This document shows, one piece after another, positions 1-6,678 of a stretch of DNA of 14,380 nt (positions are counted from its first letter, which is position 1; every line of letters begins with the position of its first letter). The stretch is from NCBI GenBank assembly GCA_937892255.1, contig CALAUL010000058.1, positions 1 to 14,380 on the forward strand. Direction: 5' to 3'. The translations under genes were made by a program, and so were the position numbers. Origin of the DNA: an uncultured Bacteroidales bacterium. Its GTDB lineage: Bacteria; Bacteroidota; Bacteroidia; Bacteroidales; Marinilabiliaceae. The notes beneath the pieces were generated by a model, which worked only from the letters and a program-made list of their open reading frames with translations, had not been told where the DNA came from and ran no database searches.

Positions 1-641
1 TAGTTCATGATTGAGAACATACCCTTCTTCATCTCACCACCATACCATGTGTTGATGATAACCTGCTCCTTTGATGTAAGGTTGAACACAACAGCTGTCT
101 CTGAATTAAGACCAAGCTCCTTATAGTTCTCTACCTTTGCCTTTGATGCGTTATATACTACAAAGTCAGGCTCAAAATCCTTCAATTCTTCCTCTGTTGG
201 ACGAATGAACATATTCTTTACGAAGTGTGCCTGCCATGCTACCTCCATGATGAAACGGACACGAAGGCAAGTAGCTTTGTTAGCACCGCAGTAACCATCT
301 ACTACGTAAAGTTTCTTGTTTGAAAGTTCTTTTATTGCAAGATCCTTAAGCGCTGCCCAAGTCTCCTTTGTAACAGGCTTGTTGTCATTCTTATATTCGT
401 CAGAAGTCCACCATACAGTATCCTTACTTGTTTCGTCCATTACGAAGAACTTATCCTTAGGTGAACGACCTGTGTAAACACCTGTCATTACGTTAACAGC
501 ACCAAGCTCTGTTTCCTGTCCTACCTCAAAGCCTTCAAGACCTGCCTTTGTCTCTTCAGCAAACAACTCTTCATACGAAGGATTGTGAAGTACTTCCACT
601 GCACCTGTAATGCCGTACTTTGTTAAATCCAAATTTGCCAT
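1..641 (-). CDS. pckA: Phosphoenolpyruvate carboxykinase (ATP), N-terminal part, cut by window edge
   Basis: This is the first 213 codons of ATP-dependent PEP carboxykinase, a cytosolic enzyme that interconverts oxaloacetate plus ATP with PEP, CO2 and ADP. In anaerobic Bacteroidales it can run toward oxaloacetate to feed fumarate and succinate formation. I translated it by eye from the ATG at 641-639. Visible family hallmarks are the substrate-binding stretch TGVYTGRSPKDKFFV (residues 53-67, with Arg59) and NTWYGGEMKKGMFS (197-210), where Lys205/Lys206 match the metal- and phosphate-contacting lysines of the E. coli enzyme. The P-loop kinase motif and the rest, roughly 320 residues in a family of about 535, lie beyond the left edge. 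The frame is open throughout, so the truncation comes from the window. It has its own promoter (703-733) and a leader of about 58 bases, and looks monocistronic at its 5' end. Confidence 0.95.
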   Translation of the reverse strand, partial: MANLDLTKYGITGAVEVLHNPSYEELFAEETKAGLEGFEVGQETELGAVNVMTGVYTGRSPKDKFFVMDETSKDTVWWTSDEYKNDNKPVTKETWAALKDLAIKELSNKKLYVVDGYCGANKATCLRVRFIMEVAWQAHFVKNMFIRPTEEELKDFEPDFVVYNASKAKVENYKELGLNSETAVVFNLTSKEQVIINTWYGGEMKKGMFSIMN

Positions 642-702
642 GTTTTGTCTTTATAATTATGTTAGTATTTGTGATATTCCTATCTGTGTTTTTTCAACCT
701 TA

Positions 703-733
703 CAAAAATAGCATTGTTTATTCAAATTGCAAG
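703..733 (-). promoter_or_regulatory. Bacteroidota-type promoter of pckA
   Basis: On the minus strand, TATTTTTG (703-710) matches the -7 consensus TAnnTTTG. CTTG (730-733) lies 19 bases upstream as a -33 TTTG-like box. Spacing and position fit transcription starting near 699 and a leader of about 58 bases before the pckA ATG. Confidence 0.65.
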
Positions 734-1007
734 TATTAAATAAAGATTTTTTTCTGCAATAACCGCTTTTTTACTCTGCTATTCTCAACAAACTCCTTTT
801 ACTACGCTCTATCTCATAATGTTTCACTCCTTTTGTATCTCTTTTCTATTCCCTATTTTGTACACTTCACACGCATGAAGCTCTTCTTTTTATATGTTTT
901 GTAGTCGTTGCACAGCTCTCGAAAGGCCATAACGAAACAACACAATCTCTTCAAGAACCATTTTGTAAAAGTTCACCAATGCATAGATTAAACATATATA
1001 TTCGTAG
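734..1007. other. Intergenic region without recognisable gene
   Basis: Between the pckA promoter and the tRNA-Arg terminator I see AT-rich sequence with no gene-like reading frame. A frame running leftward out of the tRNA-Arg gene into this stretch is an artefact of tRNA sequence. I find no tRNA, known RNA family or repeat here. Confidence 0.55.
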
Positions 1008-1044
1008 CATAAAAAAGAAAGGCTCAACATCTTCATGTCGAGCC
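1008..1044 (-). terminator. Rho-independent terminator after tRNA-Arg
   Basis: Minus strand: GGCTCGACAT, loop GAAG, ATGTTGAGCC form a 10-bp stem with one G-T pair (1021-1044), followed by a T-rich tail TTTCTTTTTTATG (1008-1020). It begins 6 bases after the tRNA-Arg 3' end. Confidence 0.9.
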
Positions 1045-1049
1045 TTCTG

Positions 1050-1123
1050 TGATACCGGAGGGATTCGAACCCCCAATCTCCTGGGCCGTAACCAGGGGCA
1101 TTAATCCATTGTGCTACGGTACC
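1050..1123 (-). tRNA. tRNA-Arg(ACG)
   Basis: The minus strand folds as a standard tRNA of 74 bases. The acceptor stem GGTACCG pairs with CGGTATC, with one G-T pair. The anticodon stem CCTGG/CCAGG carries loop TTACGGC, giving anticodon ACG (read as ICG, arginine CGN codons). The T arm is GGGGG-TTCGAAT-CCCTC and the discriminator is A. CCA is not encoded, which is normal in this phylum. It has its own promoter (1138-1169) and terminator (1008-1044), so it forms a single-gene unit, although the HTCS gene upstream on the same strand has no clear terminator and might read into it. Confidence 0.97.
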
Positions 1124-1137
1124 ATTATTTTGCACCG

Positions 1138-1169
1138 CAAATGTATGAGATATTTTTATTATACGCAAA
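1138..1169 (-). promoter_or_regulatory. Promoter of tRNA-Arg
   Basis: Minus strand TACATTTG (1138-1145) is an exact TAnnTTTG -7 box. TTTG (1166-1169) lies 20 bases upstream as an exact -33 box. The predicted start is about 10 bases before the tRNA 5' end. Confidence 0.75.
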
Positions 1170-1254
1170 GCATTTAACTACTTTTAAAAGCCGTTTAGAA
1201 TTTATTGTATAAGCGGTAGTCTCTGCGGTGCAACGAGCAACATCTAAAAGCATT

Positions 1255-4200
1255 TTACAAATCGTCCATCTTAGCAGATATGTCGATACTTGTCGGAGCA
1301 TCGCCCTTGTTATTTTGATAGACAGAAGGCAAGACGCCGAACTCTTCTTTAAAGTATTTGCTGAAGTACTTCGGATTGTTGAAGCCCACGGCATAGGCCA
1401 CATCAGCTATATTCTGACGTTTGTCGGAAAGCATTTGCGCAGCTCGTTTCAGACGTATTACTCTTATAAACTCTATTGGTGAGCGTCCAGTTATGGCTGT
1501 AAGTTTCTTATATAGGTGCACACGACTCATGCCAAGGCTTCGGCTTAAGTCTTCGACTGAAAGGTCTGCGCTTGTCATGTTGTCTTCGACGTACTTTATG
1601 GCTTTCTCGATAAGCACTTCGTCAAGGGGTGTGATAGTAATCTGACTTGGTTCCGGTTCTATCTGATACTTGAATGTGTCGTGTCGTTTGCGACTAAGTT
1701 CCATAAGATTAGAAACTTTGAGCATAAGTATATGCGGGTTGAAAGGTTTGGCTATATAGTCATCGGCTCCTGCTATCAATCCTTCGATTTTATGTTCGTC
1801 TGCGGTCTTGGCTGTAAGCATAATAACAGGGATGTGAGAAAATCTCACATCATTCTTTATCCTTTCACATAGCTCGATGCCGTCCATTGCAGGCATCATG
1901 ACGTCGGTTATTACCACATCGGGCAGACAGCTCTGCATCTTCACGAGAGCCTCTTCTCCGTTACCCGCCACCATGGTGTCGTAAGTTGCTTTGAACGTGT
2001 CATGTAGCAACATGCGGAAGTCGGCATTGTCATCAACGATGAGTATCGTCTGTCGCATTACGCCCATATCATCTACACTATCTGCATCGTGCATCTTGGG
2101 AGTGTATCTGATAGGAAAGGTAATAACAAAGACTGTGCCTTGTCCGACATTGTCGCGCACTTCTATTGTGCCATCGTGCATTTTTACGAACTCATGTACC
2201 ATGTGTAATCCTATACCGCTTCCGCCATGTGTGGAGTCAAATTGTGGTACTTGATAAAAGCGTTCGAAGATGTGTTTCTTGTGTTCGTCGGATATACTAC
2301 AACCCGAGTCGGCGACTCTTATTACAACATTCTGATTGTCCGTTGACTTGCCTACCTTGATATCTATACGACCCTCTTCGGGTGTGTATTTATAGGCATT
2401 GGAGAGCAGGTTGTCTATAATCTTCGTCATCTTGTCTTTGTCAAACTCTACATTTAGTTCGGGTACAGCGGCAATAAACGTAAGTGTCGTCATACGGTCA
2501 GAGAGAGAGCGGAAGCTCTCGCATGCATGTTTTACAAAACTCACTATATCGCCTTCGGAGTAGTTGACTTGCATACCATGAAGGTCGTTTTTGCGAAAGT
2601 CGAGAAGCTGATTGACCATTTGTAGAAGCTTTATGGCATTGCGATGCATCATCTCGACCTTGCTGCGTAGTTCGGGTTCGAGGTGGTTGTCCAAAAGCTG
2701 TTCGAGAGGTGTAACGATGAGACTCAACGGAGTACGCAGTTCATGCGACACATTGGTGAAGAATCTTAGTTTCATATCGTCGACTTCACGTTGTCTTTGT
2801 GCATCGGCTTCAATCTGTCTGACTCTGTATTTTTCGCGTTCTCGGCGCAAGATCTGCTTACGAACGAAGAGTGCTATGAAAATAAGTATTACTCCATAAA
2901 TGAAGTATGCCCATGATGAACGCCACCATGGAGGCAGGACGACGATATGAAGTTGCGAAGCTTCTTCTCCTTCGAAACCGTCGCAATTGGCGGCTTTTAC
3001 TTTAAGAGTGTATCGTCCCGGTGCAAGGTTTGTATATGTGACAGATGGCTGGTTGGTGGTAAGCCATTTATCATTGAAGCCTTCGAGCATATAGCTGTAG
3101 AGTATCTTTTCCGGCAATATGTTGCTCATAGTCGTGAAGTCGACACTAAACATATTGTGCGAATAGTCGAGTTGTACTTCGTCGGTATATATCAGAGCTT
3201 CTTGTAGCAATACTCTATCGCCGATTTTCTCTCCTACACTGATTTCTTCGTCAAAAATCGACAGACCGACAAACTTTACATTTGGCAGTGTCTTGTTATA
3301 ACTGATGTCGCTCGGCACGAAGCTATTGACGCCATTGCTACCACCGATGAGTATCTGTCCGTAAGATGTACGTTTGATAGCTCTCATATTAAGCACACAA
3401 CCCAGTACGCCATCTGGGGTATCGTAGTTGTAAGTAGAGAAACTGTATTTGCCGGCACGAGGGTTGAGACTTACAACGATATTGGTTATACCGTTAGTGG
3501 TTGAAAGCCACATGTTGCGGTCGTTGTCTTCTACGATGGCGTTAATGACATCAGAGTCCACTCCTTCGTCCTTACCAAGTTTCATAATCAGATTTATCTT
3601 TTTATCATAAACGACCAGACCTCCGCGTGTACATATCCACAACATACCTCTGCTATCTTCGTAGATATCATTGACATTGCCTATAGTGTAGCCCAAAGAC
3701 TCTCTGTCCGACATTACCAACGATGTGTTGTCTGAGGTATTGATAATAGTCAAGCCATCAGATGTTCCTACATAGACCAGTCCATTGCGACACACTAATA
3801 TCTTAGAGACGAAGTCAGAAGAGAGCAATCCTTTAGCCTCATTGTACTCTTTATATTCACCACTTTTTACATTATAACAAACCACACCTTCTCCCAATGA
3901 GCCTATCCAAAGGTTCTTATCCGCATCTTCGGTTATACTCCATACACTCTCGGCTGTCATAGCCTTCGGCAGGTCTGTTCGACCCTTATACGAGACAAAA
4001 CGTTTGCCATCGTATCTGCACAATCCTCCCATATATGTACCTATCCACATAGAACCGTCAGACGAAAGATGCATACATACAACGACATCTCCAGAAAGAG
4101 AATTCGGGTCGTTGGCATCATGACGATAAAGACAGGTCTGTCCCGTACGCACATTTTTAAACAACAAACCGTTTCCGTTCATGCCATACCACAAGTTACC

Positions 4201-5325
4201 ATTGCGATCTTCCTCTATACAATTAACATCAGCTTTAAAGTTGCTTCCTCCAATGCCGAAGTCAAGCCTATCAACACTTATCTTATATATGCTCTCATTA
4301 TAAAACGACACTCCCTCAGTACAGTAGCCAACCCACATAACATTATTAGCATCGGCATACACACAACTAACACCATCACTTATCAGACTTCTTTCGTCAT
4401 GCTTGTCGGATTTAAGAGAGACAACATTACGGGTATGCTTGTCTATGACAGATATTCCGTCGTGGTCACCGGCAACCCAAATACAGTTCTTGTCATCTTC
4501 ACATATCGAACTTGCAACCATATTGTCAACGACAAAATACGAATTCTTGTCTGAAGTACAGAAATGCCATTTATCAGCCTTACGTTCATAGTACCACACA
4601 CCCCTTGAGCCATGCGTTATCACCCAATAGTCATCATCGCTGTCTATAATAGCGATATGAGTACCACCTTGCAATGGCGATTTCAAACGTTCTACGCTTC
4701 CCATAGGCTTTGCTGCCTTAGATGTGAGACGATACATGGCTCCATCATCAAAGACGAGCAACACCTCTTTTTCAGTAGATACTACATCTATCAACGTTCC
4801 TTTATCTTTTGTCTTTGACCTATATAACTCCACATGAGTCAAACTGCTGTCCGCAAACGAATACAAATAACATTCTCCGTCATACCACAGCCACAGTCTT
4901 TTACTCTCATCGATAAATGCACTTTCCGCATAGCCCCTCAAACCAATATTCTTAAAGAACGTGCTTGCATCAGAAAAGGTCTCTGTTCGTTTATCGAAAA
5001 AACAATACTTCGTAAGGTTGTTCTTTATAAAGAGTCTATCTCCGGGTATATCCCTTACCCAATCAATGTAGTTGTTGGGAATCGAAGTACTATCTCCCAT
5101 GACGTTTAGAAATGTTTGCATCGAATAGCCGTCATACCTGTTCAAGCCCCAAGCCGTAGAAAACCACACATACCCATCAGTACCCTTAAAAACATCGTTT
5201 ACCTGAGTATGCGACAACTTGTTCATCATTGACAGATGACTAAACATATACTGCTCCGCCCCGACAACAACAGAGACAAATGCGAAACACAATAAGACAA
5301 CAGACCTTTTCATATACATTATCAT
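1255..5325 (-). CDS. Hybrid two-component system sensor kinase/response regulator (HTCS, AraC-type output)
   Basis: This one-protein signalling system senses a periplasmic ligand and controls transcription by phosphorelay. Order along its 1356 residues: signal peptide (about 5-23); a large periplasmic region of two-component propeller blades (about 40-670, repeats such as VNDVFKGTDGYVWFST and VWSITEDADKNLWIGS); a Y_Y_Y domain (about 720-797); one membrane segment (803-821); histidine kinase with H-box SHELRTPL (His861), N-box DNLLSNAYKYTP (971-982) and ATP lid GGSGIGL (1034-1040); receiver with Asp1098/Asp1099, phosphoacceptor Asp1141, Thr1171 and Lys1193; and a C-terminal AraC-type double helix-turn-helix (about 1235-1337). 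The length is normal for the family. The ATG at 5325 overlaps the stop of the upstream yjbQ-like gene (ATGA); later ATGs at 5319 and 5313 are alternatives, and 5313 gives the cleanest signal peptide. In the G1 box DSGCSI, serine replaces the second glycine. Such regulators usually control polysaccharide utilisation loci, but none adjoins it here. Confidence 0.96.
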   Translation of the reverse strand: MIMYMKRSVVLLCFAFVSVVVGAEQYMFSHLSMMNKLSHTQVNDVFKGTDGYVWFSTAWGLNRYDGYSMQTFLNVMGDSTSIPNNYIDWVRDIPGDRLFIKNNLTKYCFFDKRTETFSDASTFFKNIGLRGYAESAFIDESKRLWLWYDGECYLYSFADSSLTHVELYRSKTKDKGTLIDVVSTEKEVLLVFDDGAMYRLTSKAAKPMGSVERLKSPLQGGTHIAIIDSDDDYWVITHGSRGVWYYERKADKWHFCTSDKNSYFVVDNMVASSICEDDKNCIWVAGDHDGISVIDKHTRNVVSLKSDKHDERSLISDGVSCVYADANNVMWVGYCTEGVSFYNESIYKISVDRLDFGIGGSNFKADVNCIEEDRNGNLWYGMNGNGLLFKNVRTGQTCLYRHDANDPNSLSGDVVVCMHLSSDGSMWIGTYMGGLCRYDGKRFVSYKGRTDLPKAMTAESVWSITEDADKNLWIGSLGEGVVCYNVKSGEYKEYNEAKGLLSSDFVSKILVCRNGLVYVGTSDGLTIINTSDNTSLVMSDRESLGYTIGNVNDIYEDSRGMLWICTRGGLVVYDKKINLIMKLGKDEGVDSDVINAIVEDNDRNMWLSTTNGITNIVVSLNPRAGKYSFSTYNYDTPDGVLGCVLNMRAIKRTSYGQILIGGSNGVNSFVPSDISYNKTLPNVKFVGLSIFDEEISVGEKIGDRVLLQEALIYTDEVQLDYSHNMFSVDFTTMSNILPEKILYSYMLEGFNDKWLTTNQPSVTYTNLAPGRYTLKVKAANCDGFEGEEASQLHIVVLPPWWRSSWAYFIYGVILIFIALFVRKQILRREREKYRVRQIEADAQRQREVDDMKLRFFTNVSHELRTPLSLIVTPLEQLLDNHLEPELRSKVEMMHRNAIKLLQMVNQLLDFRKNDLHGMQVNYSEGDIVSFVKHACESFRSLSDRMTTLTFIAAVPELNVEFDKDKMTKIIDNLLSNAYKYTPEEGRIDIKVGKSTDNQNVVIRVADSGCSISDEHKKHIFERFYQVPQFDSTHGGSGIGLHMVHEFVKMHDGTIEVRDNVGQGTVFVITFPIRYTPKMHDADSVDDMGVMRQTILIVDDNADFRMLLHDTFKATYDTMVAGNGEEALVKMQSCLPDVVITDVMMPAMDGIELCERIKNDVRFSHIPVIMLTAKTADEHKIEGLIAGADDYIAKPFNPHILMLKVSNLMELSRKRHDTFKYQIEPEPSQITITPLDEVLIEKAIKYVEDNMTSADLSVEDLSRSLGMSRVHLYKKLTAITGRSPIEFIRVIRLKRAAQMLSDKRQNIADVAYAVGFNNPKYFSKYFKEEFGVLPSVYQNNKGDAPTSIDISAKMDDL

Positions 5326-5732
5326 TCCATTATAGTTGCTATTACGGCCCTTGCACCTCCATAGTTTCTAAACTCACACAAGTATATACCTTGCCATGTT
5401 CCAATATTCAAACGGCCATTAGTTATGGGGATATTGAGCGACACTCCTGTTATAGAGCACTTGAAATGACTTGGCATATCGTCACTCCCTTCATCTGTAT
5501 GACGATAATACGATTCATTCTCTCTAACCAACCTATCAAAGATAGCATTCATATCGACCCTTACGTCCGGATCGAAATTCTCGTTTATGGTAAGTGCACA
5601 ACTCGTGTGCTTTACAAATAGGTTAAGCATACCAATATTTGGCAACTCAGGCAAATGCCTTAATATCTCCTCTGTAATCAAATGACAGCCCCGTCTACGA
5701 GACTCTAATCTAAATTCAACTTGTTTTATCAT
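5322..5732 (-). CDS. YjbQ/UPF0047 family protein (secondary thiamine-phosphate synthase family)
   Basis: A small soluble protein of 136 residues, full length for the YjbQ/UPF0047 family. Diagnostic stretches are KHTSCALTINEN (41-52), DVRVDMN (56-62), EGSDDMPSH (81-89) and GTWQGIYLCEF (111-121); the conserved histidines His42 and His89 and the acidic residues around them form the putative metal or active site. E. coli YjbQ has weak thiamine-phosphate synthase activity, whence the common name, but the physiological role is not settled. The start at 5732 fits the family's usual N-terminus (an EFRLESRRRGCHLIT-type opening). A TATCTTTG -7 box ends only five bases before this ATG, so the message may be leaderless. 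The stop codon overlaps the HTCS start by 4 bases, so the two genes are almost certainly co-transcribed and probably translationally coupled. That link has no obvious metabolic explanation. Confidence 0.9.
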   Translation of the reverse strand: MIKQVEFRLESRRRGCHLITEEILRHLPELPNIGMLNLFVKHTSCALTINENFDPDVRVDMNAIFDRLVRENESYYRHTDEGSDDMPSHFKCSITGVSLNIPITNGRLNIGTWQGIYLCEFRNYGGARAVIATIME

Positions 5733-5736
5733 GAGA

Positions 5737-5760
5737 CAAAGATAATCATTACCTATGTAA
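5737..5760 (-). promoter_or_regulatory. Putative promoter of the yjbQ-HTCS unit, near-leaderless
   Basis: Minus strand TATCTTTG (5737-5744) is an exact TAnnTTTG box. A weak -33 match, TATG, ends the expected 19 bases upstream. With the usual distance from the -7 box, transcription would start at or one base before the ATG at 5732, giving a leaderless or nearly leaderless message. No other minus-strand -7 match is evident between here and the terminator at 5806-5844. Confidence 0.5.
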
Positions 5761-5805
5761 AAACATACATTTCCAAATCAACAACATTTACATACAATCA
5801 AGAGT

Positions 5806-5844
5806 AAAAAATTAAAGGCCCACATAAATGCAGAGCCTTTAATC
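5806..5844 (-). terminator. Orphan minus-strand terminator-like hairpin
   Basis: ATTAAAGGC and GCCTTTAAT form a perfect 9-bp stem (outer limits about 5811 and 5843). On the minus strand it is followed by TTTTTTACTC, as in a Rho-independent terminator. No gene is visible on the minus strand between this site and tRNA-Ser, so the transcript it would end is unknown. It also insulates the yjbQ promoter just downstream. Confidence 0.6.
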
Positions 5845-5947
5845 AACAATAGACAACAACAGATGAAAAAAATCCTGTTTCACAACAGAGTTCATAATAA
5901 TTAGCAACCTTAGTGTATGATAACACTATGAATCACACTGCAAGTAT

Positions 5948-5971
5948 AATTGTTTTTTTTCAAAAACAATT
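5948..5971. repeat. Perfect 10-bp inverted repeat
   Basis: AATTGTTTTT (5948-5957) and AAAAACAATT (5962-5971) are perfect complements separated by TTTC. The repeat lies in the middle of the gap between yjbQ and tRNA-Ser. It is very AT-rich, so chance is possible. Confidence 0.5.
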
Positions 5972-6122
5972 GTAAATATGTGTAAAAATTTGCTATTAAC
6001 TAATATTTTTTTTGTTTCCACTTTGTTAAACGACTTATTGAACACCAAGAAAAATTAAATTTACCACTAATCTAAAAGAAAATAACAACAAACAAAAAAC
6101 ATTCAGCATAGTAAAAACAATT

Positions 6123-6151
6123 TATTCCATTCCATACAAATGGAATGAATA
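6123..6151. repeat. Inverted repeat/hairpin of 12 bp with one bulge
   Basis: CATTCCAT (6128-6135), loop ACAA, ATGGAATG (6140-6147) form a perfect 8-bp stem. It extends by TATT/AATA past a single bulged C to 12 pairs. It holds more G-C pairs than its surroundings. There is no T-run directly after it on either strand, so it is more likely an RNA structure or protein site than a terminator. Confidence 0.5.
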
Positions 6152-6351
6152 CAAATATTCCGACAAAAAACGATTATTTGAACCATGTCTACATATTTGG
6201 TTTTAATATAAAGAAAGCAACAATCACAACTCAAATCTGTAGTAAAGGGAGACAAAACACAAAATGACGTCATTACATATAAAAAAATACACTGATAATA
6301 AAGACATTACAAAATATTCATACATTTTTTTGAAAAAATCTTCTACAAACT

Positions 6352-6382
6352 ATTGCAGATATAAAAAAAGGTCGTACCTTTG
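6352..6382 (+). promoter_or_regulatory. Promoter of tRNA-Ser
   Basis: TACCTTTG (6375-6382) matches TAnnTTTG exactly. ATTG (6352-6355) lies 19 bases upstream as a near -33 box. The predicted start leaves a leader of about 37 bases before the tRNA. Confidence 0.7.
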
Positions 6383-6422
6383 CAATGCGTTTGAGAAACA
6401 ACGCAACGCTCAGTGAGAGATT

Positions 6423-6507
6423 GGAGAGATGGCAGAGTGGTCGATTGCAGCGGTCTTGAAAACCGCCGTAGTGAGAGCTACCGGGGGTTCGAATCCCTCT
6501 CTCTCCG
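6423..6507 (+). tRNA. tRNA-Ser(TGA)
   Basis: An 85-base class II tRNA. The acceptor stem GGAGAGA pairs with TCTCTCC and the discriminator is G, as expected for serine. The anticodon stem GCGGT/ACCGC carries loop CTTGAAA with anticodon TGA (6457-6459). A long variable arm precedes the T arm GGGGG-TTCGAAT-CCCTC. CCA is not encoded. It has its own promoter upstream and a strong terminator starting three bases after the 3' end, so it is a single-gene unit. No integrase or duplicated 3' end is seen that would mark it as an integration site. Confidence 0.97.
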
Positions 6508-6510
6508 CTG

Positions 6511-6556
6511 AAAGAGAGCAAATCAAGCAAAAGCGAGATTTGCTCTCTTTGTTTAT
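6511..6556 (+). terminator. Rho-independent terminator after tRNA-Ser
   Basis: AAAGAGAGCAAATC (6511-6524) and GATTTGCTCTCTTT (6537-6550) form a perfect 14-bp stem around a 12-base loop. The 3' arm's own T-run and GTTTAT follow. Confidence 0.9.
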
Positions 6557-6605
6557 TATCTATTCGAGAGCTTACAGCAGAACGATTTTTTCTGCTTTTC
6601 GATAC

Positions 6606-6638
6606 AACAAAAAAAGGAAGACCTTTCAAAGATCTTCC
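6606..6638 (-). terminator. Rho-independent terminator of the carboxylesterase gene
   Basis: Minus strand: GGAAGA/TCTTCC plus an inner CTT/AAG stem across one mismatch (6616-6638), followed by a run of seven T and GTTG. It lies 40 bases after the esterase stop codon. Confidence 0.88.
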
Positions 6639-6678
6639 CCATTTATGCAGTGATAATACTATTACATCATTTCTTGTT

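Larger units (their letters stand above)
5845..6351. other. AT-rich intergenic region with several hairpins; possible small RNA
   Basis: No convincing coding sequence is present: the minus-strand frames are short (33 residues or fewer) and their hydrophobic make-up follows from T-richness. The stretch does contain inverted repeats: AACAG/CTGTT (5858-5879), TAGTGT/ACACTA (5911-5928), AATTGTTTTT/AAAAACAATT (5948-5971) and a hairpin at 6123-6151. Together with the minus-strand terminator at 5806-5844 this could be a small RNA transcribed leftward, but I find no exact TAnnTTTG box on the minus strand to start it. AATATTTG near 6153-6160 is a one-mismatch candidate. I do not recognise a known RNA family. 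Confidence 0.35.

Noticed and set aside
890..1168. 92-codon open frame on the minus strand overlapping tRNA-Arg
   Set aside because: Its middle is translated tRNA sequence and terminator hairpin; no protein family features.
4069..4554. 161-codon plus-strand frame inside the HTCS gene
   Set aside because: Antisense shadow of the propeller-coding region; the minus-strand frame has strong domain evidence over the same bases.
6224..6325. 33-codon hydrophobic frame on the minus strand, a possible small membrane protein
   Set aside because: T-rich sequence gives Phe/Leu/Val-rich frames by chance, and there is no promoter match or recognisable start context. Would need conservation to revive.
6423..6507. 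tRNA-Ser as an integration site for a mobile element
   Set aside because: No integrase, no duplicated tRNA 3' end and no mobile genes in the flanks; the terminator directly after it is intact.
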